Assembly (NCBI GenBank): GCA_964236735.1
Contig: CAXSFM010000004.1
Span: 124,001 to 188,000 of the forward strand
Direction: 5' to 3'
DNA length: 64,000 bases
From: JAIVJG01 sp964236735
GTDB taxonomy: Bacteria > Acidobacteriota > Blastocatellia > Pyrinomonadales > Pyrinomonadaceae
The notes below the pieces were generated by a model, which worked only from the letters and a program-made list of their open reading frames with translations, had not been told where the DNA came from and did no database searches. The translations under genes and the position numbers were made by a program. Below, in pieces: positions 20,333 through 30,776 of this stretch (the stretch's first letter is position 1; each line of letters begins with the position of its first letter).

Positions 20333-21868
20333 TCACTTTGCGCCCGCACCGTTTTTACTCTTGTCATCTGCGGGCGCAGCGCTCCCCGGCAACTGTCGCA
20401 GCAGACGCTTCATCTCCTGCACCGTCCGCGCATACTTCGGGTCGGCGGCGAGATTCTTCAACTCGTGCGGATCGTCGGGTTGCTCGAAGAGCATCGCGCC
20501 GGCTCGCCCCTCATCCCACTCGACATAATGCCAACGCTCGGTGCGGACGGATTTGCCGAGCTTGCCTTGAAAGAGCGTGACGCTAAAAGCCGGATGGTTC
20601 CATGCCGTGTTCGGCTTACGCAGCAACGGGACGAGACTATGCCCCTCGACGCCTTGCGGTTGAGGCAGGCCGCACAACGCGGCGAGCGTCGGGTACATGT
20701 CGAGCAGTTGGACGGTGCGCGCGCTGCTGCTGGCCTGCGCCTTCGCGCCGGGCACGGCGATGATCAAAGGCACGCGCAGGCCAATCTCATAAAGTGAATA
20801 AGCCTTCGACCACTTGCCTTTCTCGCCGAGGTGATAACCGTGATCGCCCCAGAAGACGATGATGGTCTTGTCGCGCAAGCCGAGCCGGTCAAGCTCCGCC
20901 AGCACGCGGCCAACCTGCGCGTCCACGAAGCTGGTGGAGGCATAGTAGGCGCGGATCATCTCGCGCGCCTCTTTCGGTGAAGCGTTGCGCCCGATAAAGA
21001 GATCAGTGTTGCGATGCGGGATAGAAATTTCAGGGAGACCGGGCGGCGCAGACGGGTGCGTGGCGAAGTCAGGCGGGAGCGGTATCTGCGCCGGGTCGTA
21101 GAGATCGAAAAACTTTTTCGGCGCGGTCGGAGGGCTGTGCGGTTTCACGAAACCGACGGCGAGAAAGAACGGCTGGTCTTTGTACTTCTGCAAATATTGA
21201 ATCGCGCGGCTGGCCGTCTTGTAGTCGCCATGCGTCTCGCCGTCTCCTTCGAGCATCACGATACGGTCGGACGCCGAGCCATGCCCGCCGCCGGTTGTCG
21301 CGCGTGGCGACGGCGGAGCAGACGCGCCTTCGGGTTCGTCAGCATCGCGTTCGACTCCGGCGGCCTGTTTGCTGGGCGCGCGTCCCGTGATGGCGGGGTC
21401 GGGCGGCTCGCCGCCTTCAGTCCATGAGACTTCGTCGTCAATGCCGCCGTGAAAAATTTTGCCGGTGCGTAAAGTCGCATAGCCGTGCGTTTTGAAGTGC
21501 TGCGGCAGGCTGACATAATCGGGGTGTTGCGCGCGGAAGTAAGTATTATTGTCCATCACTCCGGTCTGCGTCGGATAGCGACCGTTGAGCAGCGACGAGC
21601 GCGAAGGGTTGCAGAGCGGGAATTGCGCGTAAGCGCGGTCGAAGCGTGTGCCGCGCGCGGCGAGCCGGTCAATGTTCGGCGTCTTGATGATCGGGTTGCC
21701 GTAGCTGCCCAACTCCGGGCGCAGATCGTCCGAGGCGATGAACAGGACGTTGTACTTGACGGGCGCAGCCGACACGTCCGGCGTGGCCGGTGGCAGAGCG
21801 GGCAAGCTGTAAGCCGGCAGCGCGAGGCAGCAAACCGCTAAAGCGAGACGAAGGCGGAACGGCTTCAT
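20333..21868 (-). CDS. Exported sulfatase, iduronate-2-sulfatase-like (S1 family)
   Basis: 511 residues with a signal peptide (PFRLRLALAVCCLALPA). The metal-binding start NVLFIASDDLRPELGSYG and the sulfatase motif C-N-P-S-R with Cys86 are intact; that Cys must be converted to formylglycine. Further family motifs: TLRTGKIFHGG, GFVKPHSPP, VFWGDHGYHLGEKGKWSK. It hydrolyses a sulfate ester of a sugar outside the cytoplasm. The dedicated activating enzyme is divergently encoded next door. A sulfatase is unexpected in a pure pectin locus and suggests sulfated, possibly algal-type, rhamnose or uronate polymers (inference). A low-complexity S/P/G stretch near 185-205 is an insertion. Confidence 0.87.
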   Translation of the reverse strand: MKPFRLRLALAVCCLALPAYSLPALPPATPDVSAAPVKYNVLFIASDDLRPELGSYGNPIIKTPNIDRLAARGTRFDRAYAQFPLCNPSRSSLLNGRYPTQTGVMDNNTYFRAQHPDYVSLPQHFKTHGYATLRTGKIFHGGIDDEVSWTEGGEPPDPAITGRAPSKQAAGVERDADEPEGASAPPSPRATTGGGHGSASDRIVMLEGDGETHGDYKTASRAIQYLQKYKDQPFFLAVGFVKPHSPPTAPKKFFDLYDPAQIPLPPDFATHPSAPPGLPEISIPHRNTDLFIGRNASPKEAREMIRAYYASTSFVDAQVGRVLAELDRLGLRDKTIIVFWGDHGYHLGEKGKWSKAYSLYEIGLRVPLIIAVPGAKAQASSSARTVQLLDMYPTLAALCGLPQPQGVEGHSLVPLLRKPNTAWNHPAFSVTLFQGKLGKSVRTERWHYVEWDEGRAGAMLFEQPDDPHELKNLAADPKYARTVQEMKRLLRQLPGSAAPADDKSKNGAGAK

Positions 21869-21994
21869 GGTTTCTCCCTTTGATGGTTGATGTGTGCTCG
21901 CCAGTTATACGAGGTTCGCAGTCGTCCTGACAAGCAAAAGTATGATGTGGATGCGCTCAGGTTAGCCGAACATCAAATTGATTCTGCTGTAAGT

Positions 21995-22987
<993 letters not shown>

Positions 22988-23046
22988 GCGGCAGCATCAG
23001 AATGCAGTGGCAAGTTGTCAGCACGCGGCTTTGCAAGCGTGTGCGG

Positions 23047-24516
23047 TTAATTCTTGCTCGACTGTGGCGCGGGCACGTTCTGGCTGTTGGAAATTTTCAC
23101 GGGTTCGCCGCCCGGCGTTTTGATCCGTACGTTCTCCATCGTCCAATCGCGCGCGTATTCGATGAAGCCTGCTTCCTGTCCCGCCGCTGTGATGTTGCGC
23201 CACTGCACGTTGTTGATCGTCTGCTCCGCGAGGCCGGTCGCCGTGAAGATGCGTTTCGCCCCGACGACTTCCACATTTTCAATGGTGATGTGACGCATCG
23301 CGCAGAGGCCGCGCGCGGGCGGCGTGACCGGTGTGTTGAGGACGAGCCAGTACGCCGGGACGTTCTTCATCTCCGGCGGGATCGTCGCGTAGCTGTAGCT
23401 CGGATTCCAGTTCAGCGTGAAGGTGAAGGGCAGCGGCACGTTCTCCAGCTTGAGGTCGCGGATGAGCACGTCTTCGATATAGCCGCCGCGCGTCTTTGCG
23501 GATTTGAAGCGGATGCCTTCGCTCGTGCCGATGCCTTGATTCTGGTAGGCGACTACCTTGCGGATGCCGCCGGATGTCTCGCTGCCGAAAGAGAGGACGC
23601 CGCCGCCGTGTCGTGAGATGTTATTGCGGACGACGATGAACTCGGTGGGACGCGCCACGCGCAGCCCGTCCGAGTCGCGCCCGGACTTCAGACAGATGTC
23701 GTCGTCGTTGTTGTCTATGTCGCAATGCTCGACGAGGACATAGCTCGACGAGTCAATGTCAACGCCGTCGGTGCTGGGGCCTTTGTTGTCGGTGATCTTC
23801 ACCGCGTCCACTGTGACGTGATCGGAATAGACGACCTGCACCGTCCAGAAGCCCGCGCGCTTCAAGTTGAGATTCTCGATTGTCACGTCCGCCGATTTCC
23901 AGATGACCAGCAGGCGCACGCGCTCGGCGTCGTAGTCCGCAGCCCAACGCAGGCCGCGCGGCTCGTACTCGCGCCGCAAAGCCCAATACTTGTCCCACCA
24001 TTTCTGACCGCGACCGTCAATCGTGCCGCCGCCGGAGAGCTTGACGTTACGCGCGTCGTTGACGTTGATGAGCGCGGCAGGCCATTTCATCTCGATGCCG
24101 GCGACGCGCGTAGAGATGGACGGATAGTCCGCGTCGTCCTGACTGCCGAGCAGCGTCACGCCCCCATCAATTTGCAGATTGACGTTGCTCTTGAGAAAGA
24201 GCGCGCCGGTCACATAGCTGCCGGGTTTGAAGTTGACGACGCCACCGCCCGCTCCGGCGCACACGTCAATCGCTCGTTGGATAGCTTTGGTCGAGTTCGT
24301 CTGGCCGTCGCCGGTCGCGCCGTAAGCATTTGCCGCAAAGATTCGTTTGCCGCGCGGCGTGTGCTGCGCGCCGACTTGCGTAACCCACGCGGGCAATCCG
24401 TCCTTGCCCGTCGTTGACATCTTCGCCTGTGCAAAGACAGGCGGCGCGGCCATCAGGCAGCCCGTCAGAATAATTAAAGTCAACGCCACTAAACGTCCGC
24501 ACGATGTCGGCAACAT
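23047..24516 (-). CDS. Exported GH28 polygalacturonase-like hydrolase
   Basis: 489 residues with a signal peptide (LVALTLIILTGCLMAAPPVFA) and a right-handed beta-helix of GH28. Catalytic motifs in order: STDGVDID near residue 249, NDDDICLKSG near 271, RHGGGVLSFGSE near 304 and GIRFKS near 338, corresponding to NTDG, DD, GHG and RIK. The sequence GATGDGQTNSTKAIQRAID marks the beta-helix start. It hydrolyses alpha-1,4-galacturonosidic bonds or related rhamnogalacturonan bonds outside the cytoplasm. The start has GAGGAG upstream. It is first downstream of the second GH28 gene in a four-gene minus-strand block. Confidence 0.86.
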   Translation of the reverse strand: MLPTSCGRLVALTLIILTGCLMAAPPVFAQAKMSTTGKDGLPAWVTQVGAQHTPRGKRIFAANAYGATGDGQTNSTKAIQRAIDVCAGAGGGVVNFKPGSYVTGALFLKSNVNLQIDGGVTLLGSQDDADYPSISTRVAGIEMKWPAALINVNDARNVKLSGGGTIDGRGQKWWDKYWALRREYEPRGLRWAADYDAERVRLLVIWKSADVTIENLNLKRAGFWTVQVVYSDHVTVDAVKITDNKGPSTDGVDIDSSSYVLVEHCDIDNNDDDICLKSGRDSDGLRVARPTEFIVVRNNISRHGGGVLSFGSETSGGIRKVVAYQNQGIGTSEGIRFKSAKTRGGYIEDVLIRDLKLENVPLPFTFTLNWNPSYSYATIPPEMKNVPAYWLVLNTPVTPPARGLCAMRHITIENVEVVGAKRIFTATGLAEQTINNVQWRNITAAGQEAGFIEYARDWTMENVRIKTPGGEPVKISNSQNVPAPQSSKN

Positions 24517-24582
24517 GTTGCGTCTCTCCTCATTCTTCGCATCTATGCAGCAGCCCCGCGAGCGCGTGCGACAACGCTTCGA

Positions 24583-26277
24583 CTAAAAAGTCTTTTGCTC
24601 GGCGCGGTCAATGTGCGTGTCCGCCACAGGTCGCGACTGGCGCACGGTAAAGTCCGTCACGTTGTTGAGAGAGAAGGTGGGCACGTCTTTTGTCTTCTGC
24701 GCGTTGACGTGAAAGAAGTCCACGCCCTGCACATCGTCGAGGGCGAACGCGGGGCGGAGTTCTTCGCTCATGTAGCTCACCTCGATGTTGTTCAACTCGA
24801 TGCCTTTCGCGTGGCGGATGTAGAAGCCGTAGGCGGGAAGCGTGCCGAACATGGACGGCTCTGGATAATTCGTCTCGCGCTCCGGCGGTTGGAGCGCGGC
24901 CTGTTCCTTTGTGCCGCCGCCGCGATAGAAGATGCGTATGTTGCTCAACTTCACGTCTTCGATTAAGTGGCCGGGCAGTCCGGCGATGATCGAGGCGTAG
25001 CGCGGGTCTGCGTTATAGACGACGACGTTGCTAATCTGGACGCGGCGCAGCGCACCGACGGGCGTGTCGGCAGGCGCGCGCATACGTCGCCCTAGGCGGA
25101 GAAAAATCGGCGCGGTCACGATGTCGCGCATGGTGATGTTCGTGATGGTCACGTCTTCGAGCAGCCCGCCGTCAACAGTTTCAAGCGCGAGGCCGCGACA
25201 GTGGTCGAAGACGATGTTCGAGATCGTGATGTTCTTGTAACCGCCGTTCGACTCCGTGCCGAACTTGATCCGCCCGGTCGGCCCGTCGTTATCCGGTGCG
25301 GCGGTGACGTTGCGCTTGTACGTGCCGTCGAGCATCGAGCCGATGTCGTAACCGCTGACGAGACAGTCCGAGATGGTGACGTTTTCAGTTGCGCGCGCGA
25401 AGCCGAGACCGTAAGAGCTTTTCAACACAATCCCGTCATCGTTCGGCGTGTTGACGCTGCAATTCGAGATGCGGACGTTGCGGCAGGCGTCTATGTCGAA
25501 GCCGTCGCGGTTCGTATCTACCTTGAGATTGTCAATCGTGAGGTTGTCCACGCCGGTCGCGAGCAGCGAGAAATGACCGCCGTTCAAAATCGAGAAGTCG
25601 CGCAGCAAAACGCCGCGACAAAGTTTCAGGGCAATCGCCTTGTTGCCTAAACCATCCATGACTTTGACGCTGGCATCTTCGCCAAGCGGAGCCTGCGGGC
25701 GCGTGCCCGTCTGTCCGCCGCCCATGCTGACGGGCGTGTCGCCGGCTTGCGCGGGTCGTCTTGGGCCGGGGCCGCGGCGCGTCAGTCCCTTCGTGCCATC
25801 AATCAGGCCGGGGCCGATGATGGCGACATTCTCCAGACCGATGCCCCAGATCAGACTGTTCTGCCAGTGGCTATGGCCGAAGTCCTGATACATGTCCCAC
25901 TCGTTCGGCTCCGGCATGTCATAGCTGCCGTGCGACTCTTGCGGGTCGGCGGCGCGAATCGTCGCCCCGTGTTCGAGGTACAAAGTGATATTGCTTTTCA
26001 GTCGAATCGAGAAGCACAGGTAAGTCCCGGCGGGGAAGCGCACAGTGCCGCCGCCTGCCGCCGCCGCCTGTTCGATGGCATGGTTGATGGCCGGACTGTC
26101 GAGCGTCTGGCCGTCGCCACGCGCACCGAACGCGCGCACATCGTAAACGCCCGCGACACCGGCAGGCGCGACGGTCTTGGACGGCGAGACTTGTCGTTGG
26201 CCGTGTGCGGCGAACAGGAAAAAGGTTGAAGCGCACAGGACGACGGCGATAACGCAAAGCTGTCTGGTCGTTTTCAT
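24583..26277 (-). CDS. Exported GH28-family hydrolase (rhamnogalacturonase or exo-polygalacturonase-like)
   Basis: 564 residues with signal peptide MKTTRQLCVIAVVLCASTFF and AGGAGACC ribosome binding site. Beta-helix motifs: FGARGDGQTLDSPAINHAIE, NRDGFDID near residue 256, NDDGIVLKS near 280, and GRIKFGTESNGG near 337. The GHG element is replaced by SGYDIGSM, which is common in the long GH28 subgroup. A G/P-rich insert lies near residues 165-200. It differs enough from its neighbour that the two are unlikely to be recent duplicates. The exact bond cleaved is not evident. Confidence 0.82.
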   Translation of the reverse strand: MKTTRQLCVIAVVLCASTFFLFAAHGQRQVSPSKTVAPAGVAGVYDVRAFGARGDGQTLDSPAINHAIEQAAAAGGGTVRFPAGTYLCFSIRLKSNITLYLEHGATIRAADPQESHGSYDMPEPNEWDMYQDFGHSHWQNSLIWGIGLENVAIIGPGLIDGTKGLTRRGPGPRRPAQAGDTPVSMGGGQTGTRPQAPLGEDASVKVMDGLGNKAIALKLCRGVLLRDFSILNGGHFSLLATGVDNLTIDNLKVDTNRDGFDIDACRNVRISNCSVNTPNDDGIVLKSSYGLGFARATENVTISDCLVSGYDIGSMLDGTYKRNVTAAPDNDGPTGRIKFGTESNGGYKNITISNIVFDHCRGLALETVDGGLLEDVTITNITMRDIVTAPIFLRLGRRMRAPADTPVGALRRVQISNVVVYNADPRYASIIAGLPGHLIEDVKLSNIRIFYRGGGTKEQAALQPPERETNYPEPSMFGTLPAYGFYIRHAKGIELNNIEVSYMSEELRPAFALDDVQGVDFFHVNAQKTKDVPTFSLNNVTDFTVRQSRPVADTHIDRAEQKTF

Positions 26278-26326
26278 CTTGGTCTCCTAATTTATCGAAC
26301 GATTCACGCACATGAAAGGCCGCGAC

Positions 26327-27484
26327 CTAGCGCAACAGCGCAGAGGCCGACCAGAGTATCGGCGCTTGGCCGTGCAGGTCGCCGACGTTACGCGGGCGCG
26401 TGAGATAGAATTTTAATTGCGCGGCCAGGTCGCCGCCCGCGACTTGCGAAGCCTTGTTAGTGCCAACACAGACTTCGCGCACCTGTGCATCGCCGTCAAT
26501 ATATTTGACGAGACCGAGCCACGCTTTGCGCGCCGCCGGCCCGTAAGTCCTGGCATCGAGCCAGCCCTGCTTGACGCCCGTCACCATCGCGAAAGTGAAC
26601 ATGCCTGTGCCGGAAGTCTCCGCCCACGCTTCGGGATGGTCTATCAGTTGTCGCCACAGTCCGTCCTCATTCTGGTACTTCAGCAGCGCGGCCATCATCT
26701 GTTTGTAGCCCGCCAAAATTCGCGCGCGCCGTGGATGCTTGGCGGGCAGCGAGCGGAGCAATTCGGCCATGCCTGCGGCCACCCAGCCGTTGCCTCGCCC
26801 CCAGTAGAACGGCGAATCAGGCGCGTGAAAGAACAGGCCGTTGGGTTGTTGCAGCTTGTCGAGATAGACGGCCATCGTCGTCGCCGCACGGTCAATGTAC
26901 TTGGCATCGCCCGTCGCGCGATAAGCCTGCACTTCGACGGCGGTGATCATGTACATGTCGTCAATCCAGTAACGCGCTTCCGCCGTGATGCCGTCGGGCG
27001 TGGTCTTCTCCCACTGCCGGTCGGCGAAACCTTTACCGAGTTCGAGGTACTTCGGCTCTTTGGTCTGCAAATAAATTTCCAAAGGGACGACGCCGAAGAC
27101 GTGGTAATCAACGTGCGCCTCCGGCGAGATGTGCTTCGCGCCTTCCGGGGTTAGAAACTGATCGAACTTTTTGACGAGTCGCCTGTCGAGGTCTTGATCG
27201 TGCGTCAACTGCGCGAGGGTCAGCGAGCCGTATAAGGCGCAGACCTCCGGGTAGATCACAACCTGCCTTTTGGGTTTTTCTTCACCGCCTACTTTGACTA
27301 ACTGATCAATGTCAAACTTACGCGCGGCGAAGCTCTCGGCCACACGCTTGCCGACCTCTTGCGGCGAAGCGCCCGCCGGCCAGTTGTTGAAATAGTCCGC
27401 CTTCTTAGCGAGGACGGTGATATTAGTTAACAGCAATAGCCCGGTCGCCAGCAGCAGCGCGAGCGATTTATGTGTTCTGTGCAT
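26327..27484 (-). CDS. Exported unsaturated rhamnogalacturonyl hydrolase, GH105
   Basis: About 385 residues with a signal peptide (SLALLLATGLLLLTN). The alpha/alpha-barrel GH105 pattern is clear: VDYHVFGVVPLEIYLQT, ARYWIDDMYMITAVEVQAYR (the catalytic Asp is in WIDD, near residue 172), FYWGRGNGWVAAGMAELL and EAWAETSGTGMFTFAMVTG. It removes the unsaturated galacturonate left by rhamnogalacturonan lyases by hydrating its double bond. ATG 27484 is preferred to the TTG two codons upstream. No rhamnogalacturonan lyase (PL4, PL9 or PL11) is recognisable in the window, so its substrate must come from a lyase elsewhere or from the PL22-like protein. Confidence 0.87.
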   Translation of the reverse strand: MHRTHKSLALLLATGLLLLTNITVLAKKADYFNNWPAGASPQEVGKRVAESFAARKFDIDQLVKVGGEEKPKRQVVIYPEVCALYGSLTLAQLTHDQDLDRRLVKKFDQFLTPEGAKHISPEAHVDYHVFGVVPLEIYLQTKEPKYLELGKGFADRQWEKTTPDGITAEARYWIDDMYMITAVEVQAYRATGDAKYIDRAATTMAVYLDKLQQPNGLFFHAPDSPFYWGRGNGWVAAGMAELLRSLPAKHPRRARILAGYKQMMAALLKYQNEDGLWRQLIDHPEAWAETSGTGMFTFAMVTGVKQGWLDARTYGPAARKAWLGLVKYIDGDAQVREVCVGTNKASQVAGGDLAAQLKFYLTRPRNVGDLHGQAPILWSASALLR

Positions 27485-27504
27485 ATTCAATATCTCTACT
27501 TCCG

Positions 27505-29955
27505 TCAGCGGCTGTTAGCGAGCTTCGACGCGGGCGCGGCGGCGATGGTGATCGTGCCATCGCTTAAGCCGGGAGCCGAAGCCACGAGGGTGATGCGTCC
27601 CGCCGGCGCGTTGGCCTTGAGCATGGCGAAGCAGCGGCCTTGATAAGCGCGACGTGCGGAAGCTTGAAAAGGTTCGTGGCTCGTATTGTCCGCGCTATCA
27701 ACGGCGGCGACACGACCGGAGCCTGTGATTTTGAAAGTGATTAAATCATTGGCGACAGGAATCAACACGCCATGCTCATCAACGACGGTGGCGGTGACGT
27801 AAGCGACATCATCCCACGCGCGGGTAATTTTATTGCGGTCTGTGGCAAGCAAAATCCTGGCGGGCTTGCCGGCGGTGCGTAGCTCGTAGTTGGCGACGAT
27901 GCGCCCTCCATTTGTGCCGACGGCTTTGAGCGTGCCCGGCTCGAAAGGCACTTTCCAGTTGCGCGGCGCATCATCGCCCGGACGCGGTTTGACGCCGAGT
28001 GACTTGCCGTTGAGAAAAAGCTCCACCCCCTCGCAGTTGCTATAAATCTCCACGTTCTCTTCATGCGCCGACTGCTCGCGCGGCGTCCAGTCGGAGAACA
28101 AAACCTGCGGGCGGCGTTCAGGTTCAGGCGAGTAGCCGGGGTCTGTAGGCAACAGCGGCGTGGGCGCGACGCGGCGTGCGATATAAACCATCGGCTGCGC
28201 GCTCCACCAACTCTGTCTCTGGAAGGCGAGCGGGCGCGGCGTCGCCGTGCGGTCGAACAGTCCCGCGTTGTTGCCGATGGTCGGCCAGCGCGCCGCTTCA
28301 CCGAGATAATCAATTCCACACCATAAGAACTGCCCGGCGTAAGGCGCGTGGTCGCGCAGCGCCAGCCAGATCGTGCGGTCGTGTCCGTTCTCCGTGCCGA
28401 GAATTTTGCGCGTCGGCTTTTGCTGATGCGCGGCGAGAATCTCGTTCTCGCGATAGTTCTGGCCGACCACGTCGAGAATGTCCGCGAGTCCGTCCTCGTA
28501 GTCGTGGCTGACGTTGGGGCGGAAGAGCGCCTGCGTGACGGGGCGCGTCGGGTCGTACTCGTGGAAGGTGGCGACGAGCGAAGTGAGAATCTTTTTCGCC
28601 AACTCGGCTTTCGGCGTGTCGTGAATTTCATTGCCCGCGCTATAGACGACGATGCTCGGATGATTGCGGTCGCGGCGCACGGTGTCGCGCGTATCTATGA
28701 GCGACCAGTCGTTGAAATAGAGATGATAGTCGTAAGGATTCTTGGCGACGGTCCAGCAGTCGAACGTCTCATCCATGACGATGAAACCCATGCGGTCGCA
28801 GAGGTCGAGAAATTCGGGCGAGGGCGGATTGTGCGCCGTGCGGATGGCGTTGACGCCGAACTGTTTGAGCAACTCAAGCCGCCGCTCCCAAGCGCGCAAG
28901 GGAACCGCCGCGCCGAACGCGCTCGCTTCGTGATGCAGGCAGACGCCTTTGAGTTTGAAGTTGCGGCCATTGAGCCAGAAGCCCGTCTCGGGGTCGAACT
29001 TGAATTCGCGGATGCCGAACGTCGTGCGCTCATCGTCAAGCGTGGCGTTATTCGCGCGCACACGTGTGACCGCTGTGTAGAGCATCGGTTGCTCAAGACT
29101 CCAACGCTGCGGCGTCTTGACGACGAGGTCTTGCCGGAAAGCGACGGTCTGCCCCGCCGCGACTGTCTGCGCTTTGGTCTCAGCCGTTTGGACGACTTGC
29201 CCGTTGGGAGCGAGCAGGCTGACTTGCAGCGTGACAGCGCGCGCCGTGTCCGATTGATTGACGATAGAACTTTCGACGTGAACGGTGGCCTGCTCTGCCG
29301 CGACCTTCGGAGTGCTGACGAACGTGCCCCACTGTTCGACGTGGACGGCGTCGGTCGCTACCAGACGCACATGCCGGTAGATGCCCGCGCCGGAGTACCA
29401 ACGCGACGCGGGCTGGTTCGAGTTGTCCGCGCGGACGGCGAGCACGTTGGGCTTGTCGTTGCCGAAGTTGAGATGGCCGGTCAGTTCATAGCGAAAGCTG
29501 ATGTAGCCGAAAGGCCGCTGCCCCAGATGAAAGCCATTGATCCACACGTCGCTGTTCGCCATCACTCCGTCGAAGTCTATGAAGACGCGACGCCGGTGTG
29601 CATAGTCTGCGGGTAGCGTGAAATGCTTGCGATACCAACCGACGCCGGCGGGCAGAAAGCCGCCCGCGCCGCCCGTCGGGTTGTCTTTATCGAACGGCCC
29701 TTCAATGCTCCAATCGTGCGGCACGTCCAACTTGCGCCACGCCGCGTCATCGAAGTTGGATTGTTCCGCGCCCGTCGCATCGGCTTTGAGAAAACGCCAA
29801 TCATTATCGAATGATGCGTTGATGCGCGCCGGGGAACTCGCGGGCACGGCGGCTTGAATAGCAAACTCAGGTTGCAATCCGATGAGCAATCCAACGTGCA
29901 ATGTGATGAGTATCAAGTAACAGACGAATCGTGGCCGAAGAATATTTGCCATCAT
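27505..29955 (-). CDS. Exported GH2 beta-galactosidase-like hydrolase
   Basis: 816 residues with a long hydrophobic signal (FVCYLILITLHVGLLIGLQ). The GH2 sugar-binding domain includes WRFLKADATGAEQSNFDD, VPHDWSIEGPF, GVGWYRKHFTLP and FDGVMANSDVWINGFHLG. The acid/base is Glu443 in SAGNEIHD and the nucleophile Glu522 in ILGTENGHD; WCGIDYLGEAARWP follows. C-terminal DUF4982 and Big-type domains complete it. Probably a beta-galactosidase or beta-glucuronidase acting on pectin side chains. ATG 29955 is preceded by CGGAG; a TTG one codon upstream is possible. The GTTAACCG element lies directly upstream. Confidence 0.86.
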   Translation of the reverse strand: MMANILRPRFVCYLILITLHVGLLIGLQPEFAIQAAVPASSPARINASFDNDWRFLKADATGAEQSNFDDAAWRKLDVPHDWSIEGPFDKDNPTGGAGGFLPAGVGWYRKHFTLPADYAHRRRVFIDFDGVMANSDVWINGFHLGQRPFGYISFRYELTGHLNFGNDKPNVLAVRADNSNQPASRWYSGAGIYRHVRLVATDAVHVEQWGTFVSTPKVAAEQATVHVESSIVNQSDTARAVTLQVSLLAPNGQVVQTAETKAQTVAAGQTVAFRQDLVVKTPQRWSLEQPMLYTAVTRVRANNATLDDERTTFGIREFKFDPETGFWLNGRNFKLKGVCLHHEASAFGAAVPLRAWERRLELLKQFGVNAIRTAHNPPSPEFLDLCDRMGFIVMDETFDCWTVAKNPYDYHLYFNDWSLIDTRDTVRRDRNHPSIVVYSAGNEIHDTPKAELAKKILTSLVATFHEYDPTRPVTQALFRPNVSHDYEDGLADILDVVGQNYRENEILAAHQQKPTRKILGTENGHDRTIWLALRDHAPYAGQFLWCGIDYLGEAARWPTIGNNAGLFDRTATPRPLAFQRQSWWSAQPMVYIARRVAPTPLLPTDPGYSPEPERRPQVLFSDWTPREQSAHEENVEIYSNCEGVELFLNGKSLGVKPRPGDDAPRNWKVPFEPGTLKAVGTNGGRIVANYELRTAGKPARILLATDRNKITRAWDDVAYVTATVVDEHGVLIPVANDLITFKITGSGRVAAVDSADNTSHEPFQASARRAYQGRCFAMLKANAPAGRITLVASAPGLSDGTITIAAAPASKLANSR

Positions 29956-30325
29956 CAATCTCCGTGGATGTTTGAAGCAAGTTAACCGCTTGCCTTAATG
30001 CTAGAATGACGACTTCATGTATCGGTGACGGAAAGTTTCTGCGTGTGAAAATTCTTTCTGTCCCGCTTTGAGTGAGCGTGGAAAATCTGACTGCGGTGCG
30101 CGTACATTAACTCGCCCGGTTAACGTTGTGCAACCTATTTGCCGCGTGATAGCGTGTGGCAAATCCAAACCATACTGTTTCGGTGTTTGGTCGACATGGG
30201 GCTGAGATACTCGCGGAGCCGTATCACATCTATATTGAGCCGTACCTCCCTGATACTTTAACGAGCGAGCATGACCCGGCTGTCCGCTTTAAGTAAGTCC
30301 ATCAGACAAAACAGGAGAATAAGAT
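29956..30325. other. Divergent regulatory region between the GH2 gene and the DUF485/symporter pair
   Basis: 370 bases without a gene. It holds the second copy of the AGTTAACCGCTT element (29980-29996) near the GH2 start, a CGGTTAAC half-site at 30117-30124, and two consecutive dyads: TTTGCC-N14-GGCAAA (30138-30163) and CCAAAC-N14-GTTTGG (30165-30190). Both dyads have the same spacing. The AGGAG of the rightward operon is at the right end. Confidence 0.55.
29980..29996. promoter_or_regulatory. Candidate operator, AGTTAACCGCTT element (copy 2)
   Basis: AGTTAACCGCTTGCCTT shares all but two or three positions with the elements at 9972 and 35753. It sits about 25 bases upstream of the leftward GH2 start codon, where a repressor could block transcription or the start of translation. 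Confidence 0.45.
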
Positions 30326-30772
30326 ATGCCGCGTGGAGTCCAGTTGGAGCCGGAACCCGGCGATCTCACGCCCGTAGTCGGAGCCGAGACCGATGTTGCG
30401 CCGCTCGGACGCAGTACGCAGAAGCCCGCGCACGAGCGGACGGCGGACGAAGAGATTGACGCTGCCGACTGGGAGCGCGTCGCGGCGTTAGAGTCGTTCA
30501 AACAACTACTGGCGAGCAAGCGACGTTTCATTATTCCGGCCACGATCTTTTTCGTCGTCTATTATTTCGCCCTGCCGGCGTTGGTCGGTTACGCGCCGGA
30601 AATGATGTCGCAAAAAATATTCGGCGTCGTCAATCTCGCCTACCTGTTCGCCCTCTCACAGTTTTTCATGGCGTGGATTATCGCCGCCCTCTACGTGCGC
30701 GCGGCAGGGAAGTGGGACGTGATGGCGCACGACATCATCGAGCAGTGGCGCGCGTTGCGGGGAGGGAAATAA
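30326..30772 (+). CDS. DUF485 family inner-membrane protein (symporter partner)
   Basis: 148 residues: a charged 50-residue N-terminal tail, then DUF485 with two membrane helices (FIIPATIFFVVYYFALPAL and LAYLFALSQFFMAWIIAALY). DUF485 genes are typically placed just before actP-type sodium/solute symporters and the product is thought to be an accessory subunit. Here the symporter follows after a few bases. ATG 30326 has AGGAG at the correct distance. The N-terminal tail is longer than in E. coli YjcH. Confidence 0.82.
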   Translation: MPRGVQLEPEPGDLTPVVGAETDVAPLGRSTQKPAHERTADEEIDAADWERVAALESFKQLLASKRRFIIPATIFFVVYYFALPALVGYAPEMMSQKIFGVVNLAYLFALSQFFMAWIIAALYVRAAGKWDVMAHDIIEQWRALRGGK

Positions 30773-30776
30773 CGTG

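Noticed and set aside
24583..26277. Frameshift or damage in the second GH28 gene because the GHG motif is missing
   Set aside because: The frame is continuous and the other three catalytic motifs are intact; this subgroup commonly lacks GHG.
28348..29616. Long open frame on the + strand opposite the GH2 gene
   Set aside because: The antisense GH2 frame has full catalytic motifs; the + product has low complexity and no recognisable domain.
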